Assembly (NCBI GenBank): GCA_041749275.1
Contig: JBGTBQ010000406.1
Span: 1-28,433, forward strand
Source of the DNA: JBGTBQ01 sp041749275
GTDB lineage: Bacteria; Acidobacteriota; Blastocatellia; Pyrinomonadales; Pyrinomonadaceae
Direction: 5' to 3'
Length of the DNA: 28,433 bases
The notes below the pieces were generated by a model. That model was not told the DNA's origin. It made no database searches and was given only the letters and a program-made list of their open reading frames with translations. How positions within the stretch are numbered: position 1 is the first letter of the stretch; each line of letters begins with the position of its first letter. Made by a program: the position numbers and the translations under genes. Shown here piece after piece: positions 15,901 through 23,783 of the stretch.

Positions 15901-16560
15901 CTATGCTATCGCGGGTGTTCTACGTCTCCGCTTCTTGTTTCCGTGGGTCAGCAAGGTTCTCAGCTTCATGCGTGCCTTGTGGAGTTGTGATTTCGAAGTG
16001 CCGACCGAGCACCCCAGCAGCCGGGCAATCTCCTCGTGCTCGTGCCCCTCCACGTCGTGTAGGATGAATACTATTTTGTACCCCGGCGGCAGCCGTTGGA
16101 TGGCCTTGTCGAGCGCGATCCGGTCAACGACCGGCATCTTCAAATGGTCTTCCGTGCCCGCGACAATCTGCACCGGGGTCTCGCCGTCGTCTGTGGTGTG
16201 TTCCATCTTGACGCCCTTCTTGCGGAAGTGCATCAGGACTTGATTGACCGTCAGACGATGCAGCCACGTGGTGAAGGCCGACTCGCCGCGGAACGAGCCA
16301 ATCTTCCGGAAGAGTTGGATGAAAGCGTCCTGCGCCAAATCCTCGGCCTCGGTGGGGTTGGCCGTCATGCGGAGGCAGAGCGAGTAGACACGACGGCTGT
16401 GCCGTTCGTACAACTCCTCGAAGGCAGATATATCGCCCGCGGCGGCACTTTGCGCCAACTCAAAGTCGGACGCTGGCTTGGTCAGCGCAATGGCCGGGGC
16501 CGCGCGTTTCTTCGCGCCTTGCAGCAAGGGAAATGTTGCAGTCTCCATCATGTTTTTCAT
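15901..16560 (-). CDS. ECF-type RNA polymerase sigma factor
   Basis: The 219-residue protein has the two-domain layout of an ECF sigma factor. Region 2 runs from FEELYERHSRRVYSLCLRM through AEDLAQDAFIQLFRKIGSFRG to FTTWLHRLTVNQVL (about 45-115). Region 4 contains LPPGYKIVFILHDVEGHEHEEIARLLGCSVGTSKSQLHKARMKL (about 155-200), including the helix-turn-helix. An N-terminal extension of about 35 residues and a basic KKRRRR tail are present. No anti-sigma gene is adjacent, so its control is not evident from the window. The start could be the ATG at 16560 or one of two ATGs 9-12 nt further in; none has a strong Shine-Dalgarno. The target promoters are unknown. Confidence 0.9.
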   Translation of the reverse strand: MKNMMETATFPLLQGAKKRAAPAIALTKPASDFELAQSAAAGDISAFEELYERHSRRVYSLCLRMTANPTEAEDLAQDAFIQLFRKIGSFRGESAFTTWLHRLTVNQVLMHFRKKGVKMEHTTDDGETPVQIVAGTEDHLKMPVVDRIALDKAIQRLPPGYKIVFILHDVEGHEHEEIARLLGCSVGTSKSQLHKARMKLRTLLTHGNKKRRRRTPAIA

Positions 16561-16828
16561 CCGGGGTGTGCGACGAAACTTTCTGAGAGCCGATTTTTTC
16601 GAGCGCCCGCGGCGGGAGACAGCGCGCTCGCTGTGTCGTCACGGAGGCAACATCTATTAAGAGCAATCGCGGTGCCACGAGAGAGTGGTACTTTGGGGGC
16701 TTAAAACGCGGCAACGTCACGCGTTAAACGCGCTGCTCGACCATATAAGACGCGGCCCGACGAAAGCGTGTAGCTTTGTTATGTTGGCCTCTGATGAAAG
16801 AGTCTTAATCCCGTCGGGAGGAGGGAAA

Positions 16829-17509
16829 TCACTCGAAAGGTAGCAGGGGAAAGGTGAGCAGCGCCGAGGGGCGCAACGCGGCGGCGCATTCGCCGGGCAC
16901 TGCCATGTGGAACACTTCGGTGAGCTTGAGGTTCATCGTCGCAATGCCCACGACGCGCCCTTCGAAATTGACGACCGGGCCGCCGCTGCTCCCGCGCGAG
17001 ACAGCGGCAGTGATCGGGATCATCTCGCCGAGTTCTTGAGACTTCCACGGCGCGAGGGCGTGGCCGCTGGTGACTTGCCACCCCGCGCCGAGCGGATTGC
17101 TGACCACGAAAATCTCTTCGCCGGGGCGCGGGAATACGCTCGCCAATTCAAGCGTCGCAACTTTACAACGGGCGGGGATGGAGACTTCGAGCAGGGCCAG
17201 ATCACGACTCGCATCATAAGCGCGGAGTCCCTCGACCGCGAAGGTCTGCCCGTCGAACGTCCGCACCTCGACGCGCGTGGCGGGGCCGACCACGTGTAGG
17301 TTCGTCACGATGCGGTCGCGCCCGACGAAAAAGCCGCTGCCCTGCGACACGAGCTTGCCTCTCGCATCGAACGAGTGGACGATGACGACTGCGTGCTTGA
17401 CGTGGTTGATGAGGTCTGGGAGCGGTACGCCCGCCCGCGCTGCCGGCGTAGTGAGCGCCAGTGCGAGCGCGAAGAGAGGCGCGGCGAATCTTTTGGGGCA
17501 TGGAAGCAT
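16829..17509 (-). CDS. Secreted trypsin-like serine protease
   Basis: This 226-residue protein has a signal peptide (about 1-26, ending AARA) and one trypsin-like domain of the S1C/HtrA type. The catalytic triad is visible: H72 in TNLHVVG, D103 in ASRDLALLEV and S175 in RGSSGGPVV. There is no PDZ domain, unlike DegP/HtrA, so it is a short stand-alone protease that probably works in the periplasm or outside the cell. AMNLKLTEV-type residues after the active serine form the expected substrate pocket strand. It lies 268 bp upstream of the sigma gene on the same strand, too far to assume one operon. The natural substrate is unknown. Confidence 0.87.
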   Translation of the reverse strand: MLPCPKRFAAPLFALALALTTPAARAGVPLPDLINHVKHAVVIVHSFDARGKLVSQGSGFFVGRDRIVTNLHVVGPATRVEVRTFDGQTFAVEGLRAYDASRDLALLEVSIPARCKVATLELASVFPRPGEEIFVVSNPLGAGWQVTSGHALAPWKSQELGEMIPITAAVSRGSSGGPVVNFEGRVVGIATMNLKLTEVFHMAVPGECAAALRPSALLTFPLLPFE

Positions 17510-17740
17510 CTTGGCCTGTGAGCGGACGACTCCCCGCGCGGGAGCGTTGCCTGCCGCCCGCTACGTGTGCCGCATATCCTTCTCGGTTGTACCGGAGACA
17601 GATGTTCAATAGCCCTTTAATTCCAAACCCGCCGCCGGTTAATCGCACGGCTCAATTAAAGAGTCGAGGACAACATGCTTCTTAGTCAGCACACAAACCA
17701 ACCCCCTCTCTGTATGCAAGACGGGCGGTCAAAGTGAATA
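17510..17740. other. Non-coding stretch upstream of protease gene
   Basis: Together with the following promoter, RNA candidate and repeat element this forms a gene-free stretch of about 625 bp (17510-18134). I see no coding sequence in this first part; it presumably contains the leftward promoter of the protease gene, but no convincing -10/-35 pair could be fixed. Confidence 0.4.
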
Positions 17741-17770
17741 TTGACAAGTGAGCGGAAAGAGGAATAAACT
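17741..17770 (+). promoter_or_regulatory. Sigma-70-type promoter with no downstream gene
   Basis: TTGACA (17741-17746) is followed after 18 nt by TAAACT (17765-17770). Downstream on this strand no gene occurs for more than 1 kb, so it may drive the structured RNA candidate described next. Confidence 0.4.
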
Positions 17771-17776
17771 CAGGTC

Positions 17777-17965
17777 ACTTGGACAACCTTCAGGAGGCTG
17801 TACACGCGCTGTCCTACTACACTTGGGCCGTTAGCGTGAGAAGGATCAAACACGAGATTCTCTACAGTTCATCGGTGACTTAAGCACCGTCTCCAAAAAA
17901 TTTGGGCCAGGCTTCTGACCCAGCGAAAGCGCCCCACAGAGGTTTTACGCTTGTGTGGGGCGATG
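17777..17965 (+). ncRNA. Candidate structured small RNA
   Basis: Downstream of a perfect TTGACA promoter element lies about 190 bp without an open frame but with several hairpins: CGGTG/CACCG near 17873-17889, GGGcCAG/CTGaCCC near 17904-17922, and a 9-bp stem CGCCCCACA/TGTGGGGCG (17930-17938 with 17954-17962) that could end the transcript. The size resembles regulatory RNAs such as 6S RNA, but I do not recognise a family signature. It is a candidate only. Confidence 0.25.
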
Positions 17966-17991
17966 TCGTATCTAGCCGAAATTTTCCCGCC

Positions 17992-18129
17992 TAGATCGGT
18001 TTACACATCAGTGTACGGACGGCGGAGTTGTCAGAACCGCCTGCTTAAGCTTGGCGGGCCTGACGTGCGTTAGACCCGCCCGCTACCGCAGGCGGTTCTG
18101 ACCCGTACATCCAAGTGAAATCCGATCTA
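17992..18129. mobile_element. MITE-like element with REP-type hairpin core
   Basis: About 138 bp with nested inverted repeats. The ends match in 13 of 15 positions as inverted copies: TAGATCGGTTTACAC (17992-18006) and GTGAAATCCGATCTA (18115-18129). Inside lie TGTACGG/CCGTACA (18012-18018 with 18103-18109) and GTCAGAACCGCCTGC with its exact complement (18030-18044 with 18088-18102). The core splits into two REP-like hairpins (18030-18064 and 18069-18102). Outside the ends, AAATTTTC-CCGC (17979-17990) and AAATTTTCACCGC (18129-18141) look like direct repeats, a possible target duplication. No transposase is encoded, so movement would need one in trans. Confidence 0.55.
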
Positions 18130-18134
18130 AATTT

Positions 18135-19412
18135 TCACCGCACATAAATCTGATTGGAGATAATCCACGGTCTTTCACCGATGAAGCCCTTGAGCTGTTC
18201 GAGGTAAACCTCGACGCGGTAGTTGCCCCTCCGATCAACGGTCAACTCTCTCATCATCGTTTCTTTCTCTTCGTGCAGCACGTGGCCGTCTCTGAAAAAG
18301 AGTACGCGGCTTTTGACGGGGACGCGCACGGAAAGACGCACGCCGCTGCCGTCGGGCGGGAGCGCGATCTCGTCTCCCATAGTGCGCCGTTCGGATGCGC
18401 TCTCGGCGTTGAAGCGGAAGCCGCGCGCGTCGCCGAAGAGGTCGAAGGCGAAGAAGCTGTGGCCGCGTGCGAGCGCGTTCAAGAGAGTCTCGGAGTTGAG
18501 CGGTTGATCTTTTTCGATGAGGACATGGTTGCGGACAACACGGAAACTTCGTTCGTAGGGGTCGAGCTTAATCTCAAAGACCGGCTCGCCCGTCAACTGG
18601 CGGAGTTCGATGCCGACGTTCGAGTGCGCGTCGTTGCCGGCGACGGCGATTGAACGCCGTTTGGAGTTTGCGCTCAACTCGTCCCAACGCTTCAGGTTCT
18701 CACCCGGCCTTTCATAGAAAGTTGTGAAGAGCAGTTCGGGGTAGCTCCGACACGACCAAAGACAATCGAAGAAGAGCAGCGCGTAATTGATCCGCTTCGC
18801 GTTGGTGTAGAGGTTATAGACTTCGAGGCCGTCGGCGCCCGCGAGCGCGGCGAGGTCGCGCGCCTGCTCCGGGTAGGCGACGAAGACGAGCCGCCCGGAC
18901 TCTTTAGATTTTATGATGAGTTCCGGCGCGGGAGAGCGTGTGGCATCAGCCGGGACTCCGGGCAAGATGAAAAGGCGCTCGCCGCTCGCCGTGGCGATCT
19001 CGCTGCCGTTGATGAAGAGGACGCCTTCGTGCACTCCCTTCAAAGTCGCCTCCGCCGTGTTGACGTGGGCCGAGGGGTGCTCCGTCATCACGACGAAGTC
19101 GAGACCGTTCGCGCGCGCCGCATTGACGATATCCTCGAAGGCGCCCGTGCTATGCCCGCCGAGAAAGGAGTGAACGTGGAAGACGCCTGTGTAGTCCGTG
19201 AACTCGTCGGCTGGCGGCGCGGCGCGTTGGGTCCGCAACTCTGTAATCGCCGCATGGAGACGGCCCAGACGATAGCGCCTGTAAACGAACGGAGCCTGCG
19301 AGACGAGGAGCAGGAACAGGAGCAGGAGCGCGATTTTTTTCCAGCGTTTCATTGCCCGCGTAATGCCTTCAAAGCCGGCGAGCCGAAAGTCCGGCGGCGT
19401 GCGGTGCTTCAT
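18135..19412 (-). CDS. Membrane-anchored PHP-domain metallohydrolase
   Basis: The 425-residue protein has one N-terminal membrane helix (about 26-42, IALLLLFLLLVSQAPFV) and a PHP domain. Metal-binding motifs are GVFHVHSF (HxH, about residues 77-84), VMTEHPS near 110, and GNDAHS near 258, the layout of the CehA/McbA-like PHP proteins. A beta-rich C-terminal domain (about 300-425) follows. Members hydrolyse phosphoester or related bonds, with varied substrates; the substrate here is unknown, and the catalytic domain should lie outside the cytoplasmic membrane. The start at 19412 overlaps the stop of the Dabb gene (ATGA), supporting translational coupling. The stop codon lies within a direct repeat that flanks the MITE-like element. 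Confidence 0.8.
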   Translation of the reverse strand: MKHRTPPDFRLAGFEGITRAMKRWKKIALLLLFLLLVSQAPFVYRRYRLGRLHAAITELRTQRAAPPADEFTDYTGVFHVHSFLGGHSTGAFEDIVNAARANGLDFVVMTEHPSAHVNTAEATLKGVHEGVLFINGSEIATASGERLFILPGVPADATRSPAPELIIKSKESGRLVFVAYPEQARDLAALAGADGLEVYNLYTNAKRINYALLFFDCLWSCRSYPELLFTTFYERPGENLKRWDELSANSKRRSIAVAGNDAHSNVGIELRQLTGEPVFEIKLDPYERSFRVVRNHVLIEKDQPLNSETLLNALARGHSFFAFDLFGDARGFRFNAESASERRTMGDEIALPPDGSGVRLSVRVPVKSRVLFFRDGHVLHEEKETMMRELTVDRRGNYRVEVYLEQLKGFIGERPWIISNQIYVR

Positions 19413-19714
19413 GCCCCGGCTTCGTCGTCCTCGAAATCCACGGACGCCACGTGCTCGCTAATCTCGCGCCCGAGTTCGGCGACCTTTACGTGTTCCGGGT
19501 GGACGGTGTAAGCCTCAAGCCCGGCGCGGTCGCGGAAGACGGCGACAAGACCGGCGTTATAAGAGCGCAGCAGACGGAGCACGTCCAGTCCGACCGCGAA
19601 GCTCTGAATCTCAGCGATGACGCCGACGAGCGCGCGTAGACGCGCAACGTGTTCGTCGCGCCGCTCGGCGCTCACGTCGGCGCGGTATTTCCAGATGACA
19701 ATGTGTGTAAGCAT
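19409..19714 (-). CDS. Dabb family stress-responsive protein
   Basis: This 101-residue protein is a single dimeric alpha/beta-barrel (Dabb) domain. It starts MLTHIVIWKYR, has SFAVGLDVLR in the middle and ends with YTVHPEHVKVAELGREI, the conserved HPxHxxV helix of the family. Dabb proteins form homodimeric barrels and are often linked to stress; a few are enzymes, and most have no known reaction. GGAGG precedes the ATG. The stop overlaps the start of the PHP-domain gene by four bases (ATGA), so the two are likely made from one message. Confidence 0.85.
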   Translation of the reverse strand: MLTHIVIWKYRADVSAERRDEHVARLRALVGVIAEIQSFAVGLDVLRLLRSYNAGLVAVFRDRAGLEAYTVHPEHVKVAELGREISEHVASVDFEDDEAGA

Positions 19715-19743
19715 CGGTTGAAAAGCCTCCGCCAGTTGGATTT

Positions 19744-19818
19744 GTCAGAACCGCCCGCGGTCGCGTGCGGATTTCTCCCTCGAACGAAATACCAGCCGCG
19801 ACCGCGGGCGGTGCTGAC
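19744..19818. repeat. REP-like inverted repeat related to 17992-18129 element
   Basis: A 22-bp arm (19744-19765, beginning GTCAGAACCGCC) is matched by its inverted copy at 19797-19818 with one mismatch. The arms share GTCAGAACCGCC(T/C)GC with the core of the element at 18030-18102, and each side can fold alone as a REP-like hairpin with a GACC/TACC-type loop. It sits between the Dabb and aldo/keto reductase genes. Confidence 0.75.
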
Positions 19819-19831
19819 CTGTCTTGTGGTC

Positions 19832-20770
19832 TCACGCCGCGAGTTCTTCGAGTGAAGGGAACTTATGCTGTCGTCTGCCGGGCGGGCCGTCGAACTGCTT
19901 CGAGGTTTTGTATAGCTCGAAGCGCCCGTCGGCGGCGTCGGCGGCGCAGCGTTCGCGTAGAGCCTGCATCTCGCCCGCGCTCAACGGCTCGAAGCCGCGC
20001 GCGATGCGGAGGTTCTGGCGCAGGACTTTCAGCGAGTCAATACCGCTCACGGTCGTGGCGACGGGCAGGCTCATCGCGTAGCGCAGCGCGTCGGTCGCTG
20101 AGACGGCGCGCTTCCGGACGGGCGTGCCTTCGCCGCACATGCTCTTCATCCCAAGCGGGGCGATGCCCCGCCGGTTGAGTTCGGGGAGCACGAGTTGCTC
20201 GAAGCTGCGGAAGGTCGCGTCGAAGACGTTCAGGGGGAGTTGACATGCGTCGAAGTGGAAGTCATGCGCGAGCATCTTCAGATGGATCGCGGGGTCTTTG
20301 TGGCCGGTGAAACCGACGAAGCGGACTTTGCCTTCGGTGCGTGCCTGCTCAAACGCTTCAATTACGCCGCCGGGCGCGAAGTGGAGGTCGGGGTCGTTGT
20401 CATAGACGACCTCGTGAATCTGCCAGAGATCGAGATGATCCGTCTTCAGACGGCGCAGGGACTGTTCGAGTTGGCGCAGGGCGGTGCGCCGGTCGCGCCC
20501 GTGCGTGCAGACCTTCGACATCAGGATGACTTGCTCACGCCGCCCTGCGAGCGCCTTGCCCATGACCTCTTCACTCTTGCCGTCGTGGTATTCCCATGCG
20601 TTGTCCATGAAGGTGATGCCGTTGTCAATCGCCTCGTGGACGATGCGGACGGCCTCGCGCTCGGTCTTGACCATGCCGAGGTGGTAGCCGCCAAGCCCGA
20701 GCGCCGACACTTGCGCGCCCGTGCGACCCAGCGGACGCCGCGGAATCTCTTCGGAATTGTTACTGACCAT
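19832..20770 (-). CDS. Aldo/keto reductase
   Basis: The 312-residue protein is an NADPH-dependent aldo/keto reductase. RPLGRTGAQVSALGLGGYHLG opens the barrel; the catalytic tetrad is represented by the Asp and Tyr in DNAWEYHDGKSEE, the Lys in ILMSKV and the His in LWQIHEV. GFTGHKDP and VSGIDSLKVLRQNL near the C-terminus belong to the cofactor side. It reduces aldehydes or ketones; the physiological substrate cannot be told. I start at ATG 20770, where the family N-terminus begins; the open frame extends 111 codons upstream but that part is low-quality, AT-richer sequence without family similarity. The C-terminus is slightly extended and Arg/Gly-rich. It is preceded by about 290 bp without genes. 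Confidence 0.9.
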   Translation of the reverse strand: MVSNNSEEIPRRPLGRTGAQVSALGLGGYHLGMVKTEREAVRIVHEAIDNGITFMDNAWEYHDGKSEEVMGKALAGRREQVILMSKVCTHGRDRRTALRQLEQSLRRLKTDHLDLWQIHEVVYDNDPDLHFAPGGVIEAFEQARTEGKVRFVGFTGHKDPAIHLKMLAHDFHFDACQLPLNVFDATFRSFEQLVLPELNRRGIAPLGMKSMCGEGTPVRKRAVSATDALRYAMSLPVATTVSGIDSLKVLRQNLRIARGFEPLSAGEMQALRERCAADAADGRFELYKTSKQFDGPPGRRQHKFPSLEELAA

Positions 20771-21019
20771 AATCGCTCGAAACCCTTTACCGCGCGGCGC
20801 ATGGCTTTGCGGTGTCTGGAGCCGCGACACGCCGCGAAATGAAAATCGAAATTTATGCGCGAAAGTTTTGTGGAGTATGACACGAGAGCGTTGATTATTG
20901 AAGAAAACAATACGCGCGAAAACAATGAAAGTAGATGGGGAAAATAGAAACGGGGCCAGCCCGTCTTTCCGTCCCGTGAGGTGATCGAACTTGAGAGCTT
21001 CAAGTCGAGTCGTCTCACA

Positions 21020-21040
21020 GGTCAGTAAGATGGACTGACC
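21020..21040 (-). terminator. Small dyad after stress-protein gene
   Basis: GGTCAG (21020-21025) and CTGACC (21035-21040) form a 6-bp stem with a 9-nt loop, about 25 bp past the stop of the leftward stress-protein gene. It lacks a T-tract, so a terminator role is only possible. Confidence 0.3.
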
Positions 21041-21063
21041 CCCACCGTTTGGCTGCACGTCAA

Positions 21064-21795
21064 TTACCGGTAGATGTGCTCGCCCCGGTACTTGTCCTTC
21101 CACTCGTTCTCGAAGTATTCGGCGTCCTCATCCGTGCGCGGGTTGACACCCATGTAGATGCCGCCGTTGCGGATGCCTTCGTCGTAATACTTCGCGCGCT
21201 CTTCGGGAATGCCTGAGCCGACGAGCGCGCCGACCAGTCCGCCCGTCGCGGCGCCTGCGCCAGCGCCCACCAGCGCCGCCGCAAGTGGGCCGGCGACGAC
21301 AAGGCCGATGCCCGGCAGGATGACCGACGTGCCGATGGCCGCAATGGCCGCGAGCAGCGCGCCCACGGTGCCGCCGACGGCGCCGCCGACGCCCATCCCT
21401 TCAAGCGCTTTGCTGCCCAGCTCCGAGTCGTCATCAGAGAAGTGCGTCTTGCGCGTCTCGTCCGACATGATGACGTTCACGTCGTCTTTCGTGTAGCCGC
21501 GTTCCGTTATCGAGCGATAAGCGTTCTCGGCGCTGTCGCGGTCGCGGAAGAGTCCGCTGAGAGTTTGGCTACGAGCCGTGCCCGTCGCCGCCCCCGTCGC
21601 CGCCGCGCGCGTGCTTGGGAACATATCGTTGGCCTCTTGCCGGGCATTGCCCGTCGCGTTCTCACGCTCGCCCTCGCGCTCCATCCTCTCGTTGCCGCTG
21701 ATGGAACCCGCGGCATCTTTCGCCGCACCCTTCACACGTTGCCCGAACGCCGAAGCCTCTTCTCCGATGCCTTCATTCTTCTTATCTTCTGCCAT
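21064..21795 (-). CDS. CsbD-like plus YflT-like general stress protein
   Basis: This 243-residue protein appears to combine two stress-protein modules. Residues about 16-55 (VKGAAKDAAGSISGNERMEREGERENATG) resemble a CsbD repeat. Residues about 80-120 (LFRDRDSAENAYRSITERGYTKDDVNVIMSDE) resemble the general stress protein 17M/YflT domain, which starts similar proteins of Bacillus. The middle (about 130-200) is Gly/Ala-rich with glycine-zipper character and could insert in a membrane. A charged C-terminus ends in KYRGEHIYR. GGAGGGG lies upstream of the ATG. By family these proteins are induced by general or osmotic stress, but no biochemical role is established. Confidence 0.78.
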   Translation of the reverse strand: MAEDKKNEGIGEEASAFGQRVKGAAKDAAGSISGNERMEREGERENATGNARQEANDMFPSTRAAATGAATGTARSQTLSGLFRDRDSAENAYRSITERGYTKDDVNVIMSDETRKTHFSDDDSELGSKALEGMGVGGAVGGTVGALLAAIAAIGTSVILPGIGLVVAGPLAAALVGAGAGAATGGLVGALVGSGIPEERAKYYDEGIRNGGIYMGVNPRTDEDAEYFENEWKDKYRGEHIYR

Positions 21796-22465
21796 CTCTT
21801 TTTCCCCTCCGTGTATTAGTTATGAACGTTGAAGCCACAAAGCTTTATGTCTGCCCGTCATTGGGCCTGATTTAAGGAGCACGAGACGTTTCAATTTGCC
21901 TCGGTATACATTCGCCGCCTCCTCTGATACAGGTGCGAACAGCGCGGCGTGTATTGTTTTGCTCCTCACGAAAAGCCACGCCGACTATTGGGGCAAGCAG
22001 TGTGCCGCGCGAAGCGAAGTATGCTGATGGCAGCGGAAGTGAAGGGGCGGCGGCGATAAGCATTCGCCGGGAGTGCGATTACAATCAGGTGGATAGCACT
22101 CGACACGACGCGCGAAAGCGGTATAATGCGCGACGTTCGTTTTACATACCATGCGGTGTTGGCTTGACTGTGGAGACGGCTCGCCGCCATATTACTGACC
22201 AAGTGCTGAACCAGAAAGCATCTCGGACTGTGCGGGTGCACGTGCGCCGGGGATGGGAGCGATGCCGGAGCGGTTGGGCGTGAGACCTGCGTAATTCCTC
22301 TTTCGCTCATAACAGGTTCAGCCACGCGACTCGCAAGTTGACGCGGCCCACACGAACAAAAAAGAACTCTCGGCTCCAGTCACCCGCATGGGCGGCGTCG
22401 GGCACGGTCTTTCGTCCCAAACTCGGAGCGTCGCTGGAAAGAAATTAAATAACTGTGAGGTTAAA
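21796..22465. other. Long leader and intergenic region before the transporter operon
   Basis: A 670-bp stretch without a convincing gene lies between the leftward stress gene and the transporter binding-protein gene. It contains one good promoter (see 22100-22127) about 330 nt before the ATG. The leader holds small palindromes, including GCACGTGC (22238-22245), but I recognise no riboswitch or leader peptide. Confidence 0.5.
22100..22127 (+). promoter_or_regulatory. Strong sigma-70-type promoter for transporter operon
   Basis: TCGACA (22100-22105, five of six), a 16-nt spacer and a perfect TATAAT (22122-22127) point toward the transporter genes. The expected start near 22134 leaves a leader of about 330 nt before the binding-protein ATG. 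Confidence 0.55.
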
Positions 22466-23764
22466 ATGAAGCGTACCTTCTTAGCACTCGTCCTTGCCGC
22501 CACCGTGTTCACCTCTTTCGCCTGCGAGCGTCGCGGCAACGGCACGTCGGGCGGCGATGACAGCGGCCCCGTCAAGGTCGGCATCTACGGCGACCTGTCG
22601 GGACAGACTTCGAGCTTCGGCCAGTCCACCAAGAACGGCATCCTGATGGCGATTGACGAAATCAACGCCGCCGGCGGCATCAACGGGCGCAAGGTCGAGT
22701 ACATCATCGAAGACGATCAGGGTCAGCCGCAGCAGGCTTCGACCGTCGTCGCCAAGCTTATCAACCAAGACCGTGTGCACGCCGTTCTCGGCGAGGTCGC
22801 TTCGAGCAACAGTCTGGCCGCCGCGCCGAAGGCGCAGGAGGCCAAAGTGCCGATGATTACGCCGTCGTCCACGAACCCGAAGGTGACGCAGGTCGGCGAC
22901 TACATCTTCCGCGTCTGCTTCACGGATGACTTTCAGGGCGCGGTCGCCGCGAAATTCGCCGCCAACACTCTGAAGGCCAAGACCGCCGCCATCCTCGGCG
23001 ATTTCAACTCCGACTACAGCAAGGGCATGTCGAAGTATTTCGAGGAGGAGTTCACGCGGCTCGGCGGTCGCATCATCGAGCGGCAGAACTACACGCAGAC
23101 CGACCCCGACTTCAAAGGCCAACTCACGGCCATCCGCGCCGCCAATCCGGAAGTGATCTTCGTCCCCGGCTACTATGGTCAGGTCGGCGTCATCGCCAAG
23201 CAGGCGAAGGAACTCGGCATCAAGGCACCGCTCCTCGGCGGCGACGGCTGGGACGCGCCGCAACTGTGGGAACTGGGCGGCGCGGCGCTCAACGGCGCCT
23301 ACATGGTCAACCACTACTCGGTTGACGACCCCAGCCCCGCCGTCCAGAAGTTCGTCGCCGCCTACAAACAGAAGTACAGCGGCGTCGCGCCCGACGCCAT
23401 CGCCGCGCTCGCCTACGACGCGATGAACGTGCTGGCCGACTCCATCAAACGCGCCGGCACGACCGACGGCCCGAAGCTGCGCGACGCCATCGCGCAGACC
23501 AAGGGCTTCCCCGGCGTCACCGGCTCGATCAACATCAACGAGCAGCGCGACGCGGTGAAACCGGCGGTCGTCTTCGAACTGCGCGACAAGAAGTTTGTCT
23601 ACAAAGAGACGATTCAGCCTTCCGGCGGCGCGACGCCGGCAGCCGGCGCTTCACCGGCGGCAGACGCCTCGCCCGCCGCGTCGAGCGCGACGGGCAATAC
23701 GAACGCCGCGGCCCACTCGAACATGAACGGCGCGGCCCACTCCAACATGAACGCCAACCATTGA
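22466..23764 (+). CDS. livJ: Branched-chain amino acid ABC transporter binding lipoprotein
   Basis: The 432-residue protein is the substrate-binding component of a HAAT-type (Liv) ABC transporter. It begins MKRTFLALVLAATVFTSFAC, a lipoprotein-like signal with C20, so it is probably tethered to the membrane. KVGIYGDLSGQTSSFGQSTKNGILMAIDEINAAGG is the classic first segment, followed by GEVASSNSLAAAPKAQ and MITPSSTNP ligand-binding motifs. The last ~45 residues are low-complexity Ala/Pro/Ser/Asn with a duplicated AAHSNMN unit, unusual for this family. ATG 22466 is chosen because the signal peptide starts there; the upstream frame is leader. livH starts 19 bp downstream. Substrate could be leucine-type amino acids, but amides or urea are also used by this family. 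Confidence 0.9.
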   Translation: MKRTFLALVLAATVFTSFACERRGNGTSGGDDSGPVKVGIYGDLSGQTSSFGQSTKNGILMAIDEINAAGGINGRKVEYIIEDDQGQPQQASTVVAKLINQDRVHAVLGEVASSNSLAAAPKAQEAKVPMITPSSTNPKVTQVGDYIFRVCFTDDFQGAVAAKFAANTLKAKTAAILGDFNSDYSKGMSKYFEEEFTRLGGRIIERQNYTQTDPDFKGQLTAIRAANPEVIFVPGYYGQVGVIAKQAKELGIKAPLLGGDGWDAPQLWELGGAALNGAYMVNHYSVDDPSPAVQKFVAAYKQKYSGVAPDAIAALAYDAMNVLADSIKRAGTTDGPKLRDAIAQTKGFPGVTGSININEQRDAVKPAVVFELRDKKFVYKETIQPSGGATPAAGASPAADASPAASSATGNTNAAAHSNMNGAAHSNMNANH

Positions 23765-23783
23765 AAGCCAGCGAGCGCAACGC

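Noticed and set aside
16720..16732. 13-bp palindrome CGCGTTAAACGCG
   Set aside because: It is short and GC-rich, and could arise by chance; there is no matching promoter element.
20771..21103. 111-codon N-terminal extension of the aldo/keto reductase
   Set aside because: The extension lacks family similarity and has AT-richer intergenic character; the family N-terminus begins at 20770.
22134..22465. Riboswitch or T-box in the transporter leader
   Set aside because: I found no conserved motif of a known class, only short palindromes.
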